Made by a program: the position numbers and the translations under genes. Of a DNA stretch of 64,000 nt, positions 1 through 43,600 are shown in pieces. Position 1 is the stretch's first letter, and every line of letters starts with the position of its first letter. This DNA is from Streblospio benedicti (lineage: Eukaryota; Annelida; Polychaeta; Spionida; Spionidae), in contig CM032666.1 of the NCBI GenBank assembly GCA_019095985.1, forward strand, positions 45,288,186 to 45,352,185, given 5' to 3'. Under the pieces are notes generated by a model. It did not search any database, had not been told where the DNA came from, and saw nothing but the letters and a program-made list of their open reading frames with translations.

Positions 1-28902
<28,902 letters not shown>

Positions 28903-30715
28903 CTAATTAGAACTTAAATGCTGATTGTGATTTCCAAAGTATTCATAATATTGAAAATGAGTCACTGATGTATAAATGATATATGTGTTACATAGCGCCT
29001 TCTGTTAGAATTATATAGATTTACTCAACCGTACATATGCATTTATATCAACAATGCGCCCATATAAAATGTTCAAACCGGACATAATAAGAATTTAATT
29101 AACATAAAAGAGAGACGTCCATTGTGCTATAGATGTCTCTGCTAACGTTGGGATACTATTGAAGAACAAAATAGTAACACACAAATTGCCCCTCTTCTTC
29201 ACCAAATGCAATTTTCAAGGTATGAAGCACTCCCACCTGCTGTGCTTGACTTCTCAACAATTTAAAATGTATTGTTTAAGGATAAACAAGTACAAAACAA
29301 TGTGGAAATCAGGATGAGGATATGCATACGTACTGTCAGTATACATTGTATGCATATATGGCATACACACCAATGAGTCACAAACCTTATTGCTGTTTAT
29401 GTGGATCCAGGAAAGGAGTTCTGAGTAGGCTATTGATTCATGAACAAAATGCGAATCTTGGTAAACAAGCCTTGAATATTGTACTTGATAACACTGTTAA
29501 AAACAGCAAAACCTAGCGAGTGTACACATCCATACGTAGCCTATTATAAATATGGTACGATATTTGTTCTTAATAACATGTTGTTTATAATCTCGGATTC
29601 ATATGAGTATGCTAGGAAAAAAAATAGAGACTTACCATTGAATCCCGCAACTTACATTGGGTAGTAGATATAAACTTCACATGTGCTGCTATACTCACAT
29701 TTGACACTGCAAATGAGCTTTTTACTTAATTTCTTGGTGTAATAAAACTGACCGCTAGTAGTATTCCCTTTGAATTGTGTTTGATGAATTGATTTATTAG
29801 TTTCTTTCAGGGGACAGTCTCCCTATATTCTTAAATAAAATCCTAAATCCTGTTAATCCACCAGACATGTCAGGGTCAGTACATTGTAGTGGAGTGCCTT
29901 AATTACCTCTAGTTCGTTATTTATAATCGACCTACTTAACCACCTACGGACCACCAGACTTGGTCATAAAATCCATTGTCAAACTACACTGTAGTTCAAT
30001 ATTAGTGGTTATATTAGTCATTATTCATGCTTTTGAGAAAGACAGAATCGATCTGCCATAATGTCCGGACGGCACGTGCACTCAGACGACGTTATGGAAA
30101 CCGGTGTAACGGTAATGTGCTCGTATGTTTGCCAATTCCATTGTGATCCACAGTTGTTATTGGTGATTGCTCATTTTAAAACTATTAGCTCCTCAACACT
30201 TGATCTTAATGCACGCTTCTCTTGCTTGGGACAGTGTGCAATTTAATTTGATTATATGGACCTGTAAAGACTTGGTCTTGGTGTGTGGTCAAGAAAGTAC
30301 ATGCGTACTCTAAGTCGGGCTGTGGGTACGGGGGCGGGTAGTTGTGATCTGGTGATGAAATAGAATAAATGTATATTGTCATTGCAGTGACACGATGTTT
30401 GAAAATAATAGAAATAAAATGATTTAAATAATTGTTGACATACATGACATAATTTCCACAACAGCGCGCTTGTGAATGTAAATACTTCCTGGTACATAGG
30501 TCTATAATACCTACAGCTTATGGAGTAAAATATTACATTTTTAGTACAGCAAGAATTACATGTACAAACTTTGTAACGCTATGGAAGAATGATCCCTCGA
30601 CCAGAAAATGAATATTGCAACATTCAAGATTACCTGCAATGTTATATTTGAACATAAAACTCAAACAATATGTTTTCATGAATAACTGCATATATATATT
30701 TTCCCAAAGTTTGCT
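28903..30715. other. Region upstream of the first IP3R-like exon found; no gene recognised
   Basis: The start codon exon and promoter of the IP3R-like gene should lie to the right of 28,902. I cannot point to either. Short open frames here have no recognisable features. Confidence 0.4.
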
Positions 30716-30720
30716 TCTGA

Positions 30721-30915
30721 ATTCAATTCTATTCTCACTATTCTGCCAAGTAAGCTCCTACCACTGCATTGACATAGCTGAAGAGACCGCAATTAAGGTC
30801 GTGAGTTCGAGTCCCGTTAGGGCCACTTGATATAACAAAATGGAAGTTGTCTCTTCAGGTATGTCAATACATTGGTTTGAGCTTCGTTGGCAGAACAGTG
30901 AGAATAGAATTGAAT
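30721..30915. mobile_element. 195-bp foldback element with a Pol III B-box-like loop
   Basis: Two arms of about 67 bp are inverted copies at roughly 85% identity. The left begins ATTCAATTCTATTCTCACTA and the right ends AGTGAGAATAGAATTGAAT. The central loop of about 60 bp contains GTGAGTTCGAGTCCCG, a good match to a tRNA B-box. No A-box at the usual distance is evident. It is likely a foldback MITE that captured, or arose from, a tRNA-related sequence. Confidence 0.7.
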
Positions 30916-31600
30916 ATGTTTTCAGATATCATAAAAATATCACTCTATATGATTCATAAATCCTGTATTCTGTCAGCTGTCAGCACTATATCACATTATG
31001 TGCAATAAAGCATACACGTCGGTCTTAATTGTACAAAGCAAATGGATGTGAATAGTTTGCCTACTCCCAACATTGCACAGGCTGTCCATGATAAACATTC
31101 GTTTTCTTTACTGGGCAAGTCGATAGCCATGCGCTGTTCAGAAACATTAATATCGATATTGAAGGTCGAGACAAAATTCACCAATCGTCCTAGAACTTAG
31201 CACCTAGCAGACGAAATCCCACCCTTGTATTTGTGAGCAGAGCACTATGACGTCATTGTTCACCTAGCACCAATCTCCAACGTTTCAGTTTCGGACAGCC
31301 TCGATTGCTCAAGATATGTAGTCCTACTAAACACAAGGGAATCAACCAGCCAACCAGACAAGCAAGGCTGCACTTGACATACATCAAGAACATTCTCAAT
31401 CAAACGATATACTACAACGTTTGGAGTGATGCTCAAAATAACTGATAGAGGCTGGTGGGTATTGACAACTGAACACTCCCACCCTAATGAAACTATACGG
31501 CTAGAGGCACTCACGAATGAGATAGAGGTCTAGTGAAACATTGTACCGCACTTTTTGTACTTACACATCCTTTAAATTCAATTCTTTGGAGATCAGCACG

Positions 31601-34600
31601 ATGGCATCTAGGAAGGTGAGTAAATAATTTTTAGTTTTCTTGACAGCTGCATGGAAGCGGTCCAAGTGTATTTATGGGTTGTTGACAGGTTATGACATGT
31701 TCACAAGTGATAGATCAGGTCATCTGAAGTGCTCTGTTTGTTTAGATTTGTTGTTCCAACAAATTGGAGGGAAATGATGTTTTGATTTGATTGTTGGTTT
31801 GAAGAACTTGTTTGTTTACATACATTACATATGTTGCTCTTATGAAGCTTCTGGAGAACTACAGTGTTATTGACACTATTAACTGGAATACTATTTCGTT
31901 GATTTATTTAGTATTATTAAAATCATAACATACAATGACATGGTTTCCAACATAGAAGTATTCATAACATTATAACATTTTACTAGTACAGAATCAGTAA
32001 ATCAAAATGCCAACTTCCGTAACCAGAAAACCAGATTCGTATCTCATGTTTCAATAGACAGGTCATAACGGAGAGAGCAAGTTAAATGTACGAAAGTCTC
32101 AAAACATCATCCATGGCTTGTAATATTTTACAACGTTCGGACATAGAATGTAATAGCTTATATATGTGTGTGTGGGTTTGTGTATGTCTATCGTGGCAGA
32201 ATCATGCTTGCTAGAGAGATGGCTGTGCCACTCTGTGGGAGAACGAGCGTTCAGCTGATAGATCAATAACAATTGTTGGACTGATAATGTCAACCGTGGT
32301 GAAATAAACATTCGTCAGCAGTTAAGCACTAGTGATTAATGCTAGAAATAGAAAAAAACAAATAAGAAAAGACAGCAAACCAGTAGAAACCGGCACACAC
32401 TGTAAACCGAGCTGGGGAAAACACACATCGAATTTCTGGGCGGTTGATAAGATTACACCCACAGACATTATCAGAACTAAATAATACACGAGCGCAAGGG
32501 CCTTGGTGCTCTGCTGATGTCGGGCGTTCTTATTGGCGAATGCCTAGGCTGTCCTTGCGTAACTTGCTCGTTTGATGCGAGCTACAGCGGCGGCTCTATG
32601 TTCATAAAACACAATTAAGTAAATAAATTTCTAGTATATCATTAACTGTATGGAAATGTATTCGACCACAAGTTACTAAACACGAAGATGTATCGTTGTT
32701 AAGTGCCCATTACACATAAATCTATTTAATATAAATAGGTAATACATACTGAACTAGGTGTAGTTTCTTTGGTCTTCACATGTAAAAACGTGTAATACGC
32801 CAAGCAGTTTTGTCTGTAGTAGGCTATCAATTTCAACCTCTGCAAGAGGCAGACGTGATCTATTGCGTCGTTCTCTCTCCAACATCACCTGGAGAAGTAA
32901 GTTATAGGTGCACGTCATGTTCTTGTACATCTTACGAGACCTGAAAAAGTCACACATGATCACTCCAGAATTCACATTAGATATCAGATACAAATCAATT
33001 ATGGATGTACATTTAGTTTAAAGGTTTAGTTTAAATGATGACAAATACACTTACCCCCATACAATACAGAAATCTTCAAAAGATTCAGCACACACTCTTA
33101 GGGAAACTGTTAAGAGTTGTGATCACGATTAACTACAGACAATTGCTCTGGGCACCTGGAAGTGAGAAGGCAATTTACAGCCCTCCCACTCACTCTTCCA
33201 TGCCATTGAAAATAAATCCAGTGTGCCATCCGAGCAGCTTCCTTGACTGTCCAGATGTTTGTGCGTGTCAGGTGGCGATATACAATAGTATCAATACTCG
33301 GGGAGCAAGACCCGTGTACAGGCATTCAGAGTGGTCCTAGTTATTGACATTTGTACGCATCGTGTGTATGTATTGATACACTTGATATGATGCACATACT
33401 TGCAACTGATTGTTTAATTTATAATTTTAAATGAAATTACATTCATACCTTTTTTAACTTTCGTAAATAATTTCATCAAGATACGTATGTATTATTTTAT
33501 GTATTAGATTATCAAAGAACAACTAAATAGAATATCACATAACAGTCATGTGTAGTTGTAACGACGAACAGTATGAGCACTTACAATAAGCTTTTTACTT
33601 AGCAAACTCTACTGTAGACTACACGAATAATGAAGTGGCCATATTTCCCGTCCACGTTCTAAATATTGAGTGAGCAAACCTTAAATAAACCCTAAGTTCA
33701 AATCATGTGTGTCAATCTTCACACCCTGCCGGCATGCCGGTCAAGGTTGTAGGAGAAAAAATGTATGAAGGCCACCACATACGTCACAGTTACTTGAGTT
33801 TATTGCCTGTTTCGAATATGTGCTCGACAGGCCATCTCAAACCTGACTGACGTATGATGGACGAAGAATTTGTAAGAAAATGTTAATATTGTTGTTGATA
33901 TAAGTGATATACTTTGCCTCTTTTACCTCCCAGCTCTGCTGGGCTGTTGAAGCTGTGCTTCTCTAATAATGCCAATTGGAGCTGTCGGCACGTATTAAGA
34001 AGTGAACTGCAGCAAGCCCCTTTATTTTTGTTTTACAACCAGTCTGAAATATGTACTACTGCAGACAACTCCACAAAAAATCAAATTAGAAACGAGGCCA
34101 TTGTAGCACCATAATCAGATTATTCTTGGCACAGTGGTATTCATTCTGGAATAGTAAGCAGCTTGAACGTTGTAACTATTTGACTATTTCATTTATGAAA
34201 AATGACATTATATAATTAAACAACTTTTAAGTACCGGCAGAACACGATCAACATCATCTGGTAAAATAAGGATGACTACTACAAAATTAATTAACCAAGT
34301 ACAAAAAACGATTATATACCACAACCGATTATTAAGTTTCCGTATCCAGAGAGAATAAAAAATAACGCTCAATATCAGCTGCTCAATATAATTGGGGATT
34401 ATATCCAACTTAAATAATATTGACATCATGCCATATATAATCCTTAATCATACTCGTGTTCTCTCGACAAGCAATACGTAAGCCAGCCAGTGATCTGTTG
34501 ATTCACAAGCTTGGAGACTTGTGGTCAACACCCACATGGTCCAGAGACTTGTTTGAAAATTCCGTATAATTATTATACATTTCTGGAAAAGCCCAGAACA

Positions 34601-37600
34601 TTTTTTACTTTTCGAATTTTTAGTTAATATAGATGATTTTCATAATCATTGGTATAATATGATTTAAGAATTTTTCTCAATTTTTTTTCAAAAGTGAAAA
34701 AAAAAATTAAAATGTTTTTGAAAGGCATTTTTTGTGAAATAATGACCACATGTTTAGGTACATATACTGAACCACTGATAGTGTGTCATTAGATAGAAAC
34801 ACATCTCTTGTACAGAGGAGATATTTCTTTAAATCGTACCAGCCTTAGAATTTTGAAATATATCCTTTTAATGCAAAAATAGTAATTTCAAATATGACTC
34901 TAGCTTTTATGACAGATATTACAAAATGGCCTTTCCCAGCTCATTAGTAGTTCATTATGTGTGTGAATATTCATGAAGGAGATTAGGACTACTTTTGGTA
35001 GGCTCCAGAAAAAAAACATCACATCATACTGATAAAAAATATAGCAAAATTATATACATCATGATAAGTTGATTCAAGGAATAAGCACATATCTTTAACT
35101 TTGTTTAGCATATAAAGAGCAATAAAAAATTGGAGGATGATAATTATCAAACCCAACAAACCAATATGTGATTCATTGAAATGTTGGTAGCCTCACATGA
35201 GACTTTATTAATGCCTCACTGGACTCTTGTTGTGGTTTTTCTGTATTATTCAAGTGAAATAGTCTGGGGGGATTATGAAAGCCATTAAGTAGTACAATGA
35301 AATACAGTAGAACCTATCCCATGTGGAGACCTTTGTAAAAAATGAAAATTGTCCATGTAAGGCAGATGTCCTGAACAGAGAGGTTTTTAATATGGCATTG
35401 AAGTAATTGAAGAAGAGAAATGTGTCCATACAATACGGGTCTCCTAAATATAAAGGTGCCTACATAGACAGGTTTCACTGTACCTTGGACCTTATTTCAG
35501 CATTTCAGCAAGTACTACTACTGCGTATTAATTTCATAATATGAGAGATTTCAAGAAATTGCATAAATAGTTTTCTGTTGAATTAACATTTTATAAAGAG
35601 AGGTTGTAGATACAGTTATCATCCAATCAATGGAATAAACATCTTTGTTGTGTCAACACTTTAAAAATGGATTGACAACATTGGATTATGGCATAAACTT
35701 GGTAAAATCTTGTACCTATTGTAATATCGTTCATGACAGAAGAAAACACAATCTCAAATATGGATGTTAGAAAATTTTCATCAATTGCTTGAATACAAGG
35801 TCATAAAATGAAAAAAAGAAGGCTGGTGCGACGTTGATAAATAATCTAAGATAGAACCACAGAATTTACAGAAGTGACGCGTGGCTGACGGTTTCTATTT
35901 ATGTACCTAAAGATATGCCTATATTTCTGAACATTTTGTGTTTAAAAATATTTAAAAAATTTTTTTGAAAAATAAAAAAATTATTTTTTGTAAATGAGTG
36001 ATGGTGGGGCTATTTTTTGTAAATGAGTGATGTAAAAATCATGACTCTGAGAATTTTTGATTGGTAATTGATGAAAATGTATTAGGCTTGAACATAACGC
36101 AAACTTCGTAATTTTCAAACGTCATATGATCACCACATTTTTGCGAACAAGGTCTTCAAAAATCGAGAAAATATAAATCTTGTAGAAAATGCTGAACGTC
36201 CTAGAGATGTCACATTTATCGCAGTTGGTATTAACAATATTTAATGAACCGCCTGATTGCATACTATTTTTAGCTGAAGACTACCAGGTCTTTGGTGTAT
36301 GATGTTAGATTTTACGGAAAGCAAAATGCGGAAAATACGTGGTGAACTTTCAGCCAGCAAAATGAGCATGGGATCATAATTGAGTACACTCGTGTATGAA
36401 GTAATAATAGCCGCACTGCACGCCCGAGTTACGTTGCCTTTATAGAATGTTAACATTGAATCTGGCCAGCACGGCTGTCGGCAGCACGCCAGGTGGCCCC
36501 TCCCCGCGGCTCGCAGGCAGTGTGCCTCACGGGCTCACGTCAGTCTTCATCAATCTCTCGCCTGACTGCTGATTGACGGCTCTATTCCTCCCACTACGGT
36601 GTACAGTTTAAGCCTTGCCAATGCCATGAATATCTATTTTTAAATTTTGATGAAATGTTGCATGTACTTTTCTTATCAGTTGACCAAGGCGTCAGTGGCT
36701 GAGTGTATTGGGACGGCCGTGAGTTCGATTCTCGGTCACGTCGAGTAAGTGTTGGGCCGACTCATTAAGAAACTGTTGCGCACTGCCCGTCGTACCTACA
36801 CGTTAAATAAGTACAGGTCAGACAAGTGAACGCTAGTGTTGCAAGATTGATAAGCACGTGTTCGTTACACGCACGGTTACCATAATGTGTTTGCTCCTTG
36901 GGGAGTTGAAAAGATATATTCTGACATTTATGTCTATGACGTGATATTAATATACAGTGGTCTGATCCTACCATAACAATAGCCACACATTCACATTTGA
37001 CAGCACCACAGATGCAACCATTGTTAGAAAGTCTTTGTAATAGGCAAAATCTACTATGTATCACATGTTAGATTTTTCATAGTTTCAGCCGTGTTTTGTT
37101 TTAAATTCAGTATTGATAAATCAGACATCTTAATATGGTTTATGATGGTTTCATCGATCTGTCTAACGTTTTAAATGTAAACTTCCATCTCGACATTCAG
37201 AACAAATGTTTTCCATTTGTGTACATTATAGGAGAGCTTTTATGTTTCTTGGTCCTGGAACAGAATGCTCGCAAGTTGAAGGTTGAAATCAGTATTGCAT
37301 TTTATGAGTAGCACGGCTCAAAATCTATGCTGTACTTTTTACTTCCACTTTTTTGTCGTTCAACGTAGCGTTTAGAGTTTGAGAACCACAACCGGAAACA
37401 GGGATTATGTACATGTAGATTCGAAATTGAGAAATAATGCTGCATTACGGTTATATGTCACTGTGAAAAAAATCTAAACGAAATGTTCGAACCTAGTTTC
37501 TTCTTCGAAGTTTCGGCTCTTAATTGACGCATTTTATAGCAACTCTAACATAGACGGCTACCATAAATTGCATTTATTATATAGCGGCACTCAACACTTA

Positions 37601-40600
37601 GTATGGTGAATCAATCCCTTTCAAACTGCCACACTATCCTGTAGGTTGCCATTGAGCTTGCCAGTAAGTTGTAATCTTGTTGGTGTTTACGCTATGGCTT
37701 CTCAGACTACACACACTGGGTGTGATAAAGAGCGGGGAGAGGTTCCAGAATGTTCATATCCAATTTATGTTGCCTTTCATATAATCCCATTTATAATCAT
37801 TATCTCACAGGCTTGTTTGTGTGCTTAGATTATTGTCGACTTTTGTACACTCTTCACTTGTAATTAGGCCAATAAAACACACTATAATTGCAAATATAGC
37901 CATTTATTGTTACGCCCTGCGAGCAGAAAAGTCATCACTATGCCTTGTCACACATCTGACTAAACCAATTAAGCGTATTTTTGTTTTGTCTAAATGTCAG
38001 TTATACACATGGAATATTAGAAGGTTATCTATTGTGTGGCAGACCACTATGTCAAGTTGTCATTCTATCCAAAAGAAAGGTCAATTTTCTAATCTTTCTT
38101 GTGTAGAAGGCAGTAGAAGCAACCTAATATCGTTCTGACGTCTAGGGCCTCCAGTGATATAGACGAGATGGAATTGCTATTGAGTGATCACGATACTGTG
38201 ATATACTTAAAAACAATTCAAAATACTCATAATTAATAATTGTGAACATTATTATGTGTTGTGTTTTAAGAGTAATTTAAAAGCTACTTTTTAGTTGTTG
38301 TTTTTTTATTTGTGTGAATGTCGTATTGATCAGTATCTTGGTATAATAGCCACACCACCTGACCGTAGTAAATTTGTATGTATACGCGTAAAAGGGTGTA
38401 CATATATTGCTAATATACCTTCTGACAACTATACATTAATTTTGTATTGATATCATGGGGCGCTGTAATATGTTTGCATGTCCCATCTTGTTACAGTTCG
38501 CTCAATTATAAATGAGATTGAGCGACTTGAGCGACGTAGAACACAGGAATGATGCACACATCAAGGGTGTATGCATTGATTAAAAAACATCATTGCTGTA
38601 ATATTCAAAAGAAGGGTGTTGTAATAACCCTTGATTGGTAACACCATTTATAATTACTTTGTGGGAATTCAACTAATGATAAAGAAGTACCATGCATAGG
38701 TACCTGTAACGGAATTGACAAGAAGTATAATTGAAAAAGAAGTAAATATTGACTTTAGAAATACAAAATGTAAATGTAACAAGCTTGCGAACGTTGCTAT
38801 GAATATTCAGCTTGCCCACTATTTCACATCTTCATGATTCACCCTAAATGTTGCATCTTCAAAGGCCAAATGGTCGCCAAAATGTCTGGATCATTTGTTA
38901 GAATGTTTCCAACGTTGTCACATTAGAGAGTGGCATTTCTGTCCTTGCTCTTGTTTGAGATGGCTAATACGACATCTAAACACCTATACCCTCACAATAT
39001 TATTCTCTTTGATGTGTGGGGAGTTGTACAGCGTTAATGGCTCGCTGGAGCACTTATGCATTTTTAAATTCGCAGTCCTTGTGGTTTAATGTTACATTAA
39101 ACAGGCTGGTGAGTTAGTTTTCTAATTATGTGTGTTAGGGTATCAGGGTTGTGGCTATACAACAAGTTTTGAGCTTAAACCAATACTTAATGGTCAATTA
39201 ATAAGCCTATAGCTAATAACTCATAATACCAATACATAGAAGTAAGAATCAGTTATATTCATTCTTGTGACCGTGTGGAAGTCCAGTTACTTACAAAGCA
39301 TATTGTTAAGCATACTACAATTATTTTGTTAAACAGTTTTGATACATGATATTGAATTTGTCTAATTGTGCACCCGTTCAGAACATGGGAATGTGATATG
39401 AACTAGTCAGCAGTTAATGCAAAATACGTTGATTGTGTAAATGGCACTTTTATAACTAATATGAGCACATTAACAACTCGATGAAGATTCCTGTGTAATT
39501 GCACTGACCATCTAGAAATGTAAAGACGTAGGATACTCATTTTCTCATGTAATTTGCACATATTTCTGACGTTATGATAATCATGCAGCGATCATGAAGG
39601 ACACATTTTCACATTGTGATAAAATAAGCCTGAATTTACATAGGAACATCCACGGATCCACCCACCTTTTTCACACACAACCCGGCCCTCACCACATCCC
39701 CCCAAAAGATAAATGAAAATAAAATAAAAATAATAAATAAATAAATAAATAAATAAATAAACAAATAAAATAAATAAATAAATAAATAAATAATAAATAA
39801 AATGAATAAATAAATTAAATAAAATGAAAATAAATTGTTTTCTTTCTATGCAAGTCTTCATACTTGCCAGTGATTAGTTTGCTTTCGAAGATTTGAATGT
39901 TTATCAATAGCAATAGATAACCTTTGATACACGTACATAAACTTTGGGGAACGATATTCAGTCGGCAATCCTCGGATGTTTACGCCACTCTCACAACAGA
40001 CCTCGGATGAAGCATTCCGAGTACATGTAGTTACGAGTGGGATTTATTTGATCACGTTGTTAAATATTTGTCTTATGTTTTGCAAGATTTTTTTCCAGCA
40101 ATTATTTCAGCATACATTGATAGCTTTCAATCCTCTCGAATATTCGTCATGTCTCGCCCATTCGTCACGTGATAGTAGTGTGACAGTGACGTCATCGCAA
40201 TAGGTCGAATAGGTCGAGATGTTGTTGGTGAAGGGTGGCAGGTCTAAGACACTCACATTCTTGTTATACTTGAATGGTATTTTCGCACAGGCATATGCAA
40301 GTATGTATCCTTCTCCGCAAAAGTTGAAACTCCTGGTGCAATTACTTCATTCATATTCCAAACCCTGAATACTATAATAGTATGCTGTTCTTTGGCACCT
40401 GTTTTCATTTACAGGTTATGTCTGAAAGCGCCAGTAATCTAATCAAACGAAACTCCTGGGCATGTACTGTGTAGATTAATATAAGGCACCTTCATGGTAA
40501 ATGCAATTAGGGGCTATTGTTTGTTGAGGCTGTGAGTAGCATTGCATATCATAGTAGGAAAGTAGGACTTTGTACCTATTTTACATGTCGTCTTATGTAT

Positions 40601-43600
40601 GAATCAACACTATAGAATGAATGAGAGAAAGGCCGGTTCCTGTTCGAATTACTCAGCACAGTCAATTACATTGTGTATTTATTGAATGGCTTACTATCAC
40701 AATGTACAATATGAAATCCTTACTGTCACTCTGTGTTGTTTTTGACTGTATTTCTATTCAATTTTAATACTGATATTACGTTTTGTGATCAATGTTCCAA
40801 TACAACACACACACACCGGTATCTGTCTTATACTAAAATGAAATACCAGTATAACCCACACATGTCTTATTTATGATCGATGTCATTTTATATTTAGCAT
40901 TCCGTGCGCTCTTCCGGAATTAGGTTTTATATAGCCCATCTTTCATCTCGCTGCCAAGTCTGATTTGTTGGCATTCTTTTTCCCACTCATGATAGTGACT
41001 CATTGGTTTCTTGGGTGCCTCCCAAACATCTGCGTTGATGGCAACAATGGGCTTTTATTGTTTACGTGGCACTGTATTTGATTCTTGATTTCCAAGGAAG
41101 AAACTTAATAGAATCAGTGATCGTCTTTAGGTAGAGCATCTCAAATATACAATCATTCTTTGAACATGTGATATTTCACACCACTGGGGTTATTTTTAGG
41201 TTTTCAATGTTACAAGTCCTACCAATATCAGCATCGTTTTAAATATATTTAGAATCTGCTCAGGCAGTGAAGAAAGAAGAAAAGAATGAATTAATTAATA
41301 GCAAACTTACCAAAACTGGTGATATATTTTCTTTCTATCTGTTAGTCATGTAATGACACAATTTTATATTTACGTAAGTGAAGGTATGTCCCAGTTATCA
41401 TGAGTCAATAAAATTAATGACGCATTTGTTAAATAATGAACATCAATGCAGCATTGTGGAATCCTACCTTTACCATTTAAAATCATATTTGCTTTATTTT
41501 CTTCGTAGCTGTTCAAAGGTTAAAATAGTCCAAAAATGTATTAATTACACTTTGTCTCGACCTCTTGGTCCTTATCAAATTTCTTGATACACTAACTCTC
41601 ATGTTTAGATCTACGCAAGTTACTAAATTACATTAAAATTATGGATTTCAAGCTAGTGAAAGTAATTTTTAAAGTTAATTATAGTATGCAATGTTATGTT
41701 TGTTATCATTACTATGATAATCAAAACATATAATAAGTGATTGTATTGATATGCTATTTAGATTTTGAAATAATAATGGACGAATTGATGAGTGTAATAT
41801 GTAAGTATATTTAAACATTGAGAGCTATATATCAAGAAATTTTATAAGGACAAAGGGGTCGAAACACAGGGTGATTAATACATTTTGTGGACTCTTTTTG
41901 GAGTTTTTTACAATCATTCTTTGAACATGTGATATTTCACACCAATAAACCTTTTACTGCTATGCAGAAAATAGAATAAATATAATTTAAACTGAGACAT
42001 GAAGCTGCGTACCACACATATTACATACACCTTTTCCATTATGCATGTTAGTAGTAGTCTATAATTGATGAGGACAAGGAAGTCTAAATCATTATCGATT
42101 GAGTCTAAATGAGCAGACAAATGTTGCCTTGCACGAGGCACTGCAGTTTAAAATTAAGTAGGCCTAAATCCAAAAGATTGCCATGGCTATGCGATTTCCC
42201 ACAAAAGATCCGTTAATCACCAACATCCAGCCCTTGAAAATTCCATCATACTCAGATCTCATGCTATCACACTCGTAAACAAGCCAGCTTTTGCGCCCAA
42301 ATTGTGTTGTGCACTCCAGAGTTATTCTAGGACTTGGCCGCTGTTCAATTGAGCCAGCCGGTGGAGAGTATAAGTCGGCCGTTCACGACCGGCAAAACTC
42401 TTCATCTAGTCGTCAGTTGACGTAGTCTGTGTGTTTAACGTCGTCTCGTCCATTGCCGTCCAATGAAGCCACCCGTTTTGGGGCTCTTAGGGCCGATTTA
42501 GGGTGCCACCACCATCTCGGTACCCGATGGGGCTGCCGACCCTTGGAGTCCCAAATGGGTGGAGGCTCTGGACGTTTGTGTCGTCTGCTTTAGGGCATTT
42601 AATGTCGTGCTAATATCATTTTTGGATTATGTGTCGTTTTCTTGGTGTACGTGTCTTTGTGGATATGTATGTGGTTGTGAAGGAGAGAAGATTAAAATGA
42701 TGTCTAAATTGAGAAAAATAAAGCCTATTCTTCTTGTGTGGAGAAAAAACCTGATTTGTCTTTGACTGGGAACGCCCTGGAGCGATGCAGTATGCTCTCC
42801 TACACCCAGTAAGTATGCGATGATTAAAATAATCAATGTTTATTCGTGAAGGTCAATGGGTATTTCTTGTCAAATCTAAGTTTGACATATTAAGTTCTAC
42901 AGTAAAGTTTTCTTTTTCGCTTAAATAGCCAAAAACAAATACCATGATATACAATACGAGAGGTACCACATTGAAGGCTTTGTTATATGAAATGTAATAT
43001 TGTGGAATGTAGCAAATATTAATACCACGTGGTCAGACTGTATAGAAGTTGATACTACAATGTGAGCCTCTACTCAGGGCGCCGGCGAAATATAAACTCT
43101 AACCTACTACATCATAGCAGTAATTATGATGCCGGTCGCTCCAGCTGTCCAACGTCGAGGTGTACTGTGTCCACCACCTGTGGCTGGTGTCAGCATTATG
43201 AGATAGATGCTGTATTAGAATTAAATGTACCAACACGTGTTATACCACGGATTGTCGTTATGGACAAGCGCTAATATGGGACGTACATATGTATTGACTT
43301 TATGGACAAGCGCCAAAATGCGGTTATACATAATATGCGAAAACAGGTGTAGGTGATTTCTCATGGGGTCATGAAAATAGAAAAAAACGTGATCGGTGAT
43401 TTACCCTAAATATTGAGCGTGAATTGTGAATCACCTGTATGCAAGTGCATGAAATGTGATTTAAGTGTGTGAAATGTGATGGAAATGTGATGGAACCTAT
43501 TCAATTACAATTCTTGGGGATTGGTGAAAGACAATGAAATGTATTGGTAACTGGTGATTTAGGGGGGAAAATTGGTGAATGGATTTTCATCAAGGCTATA

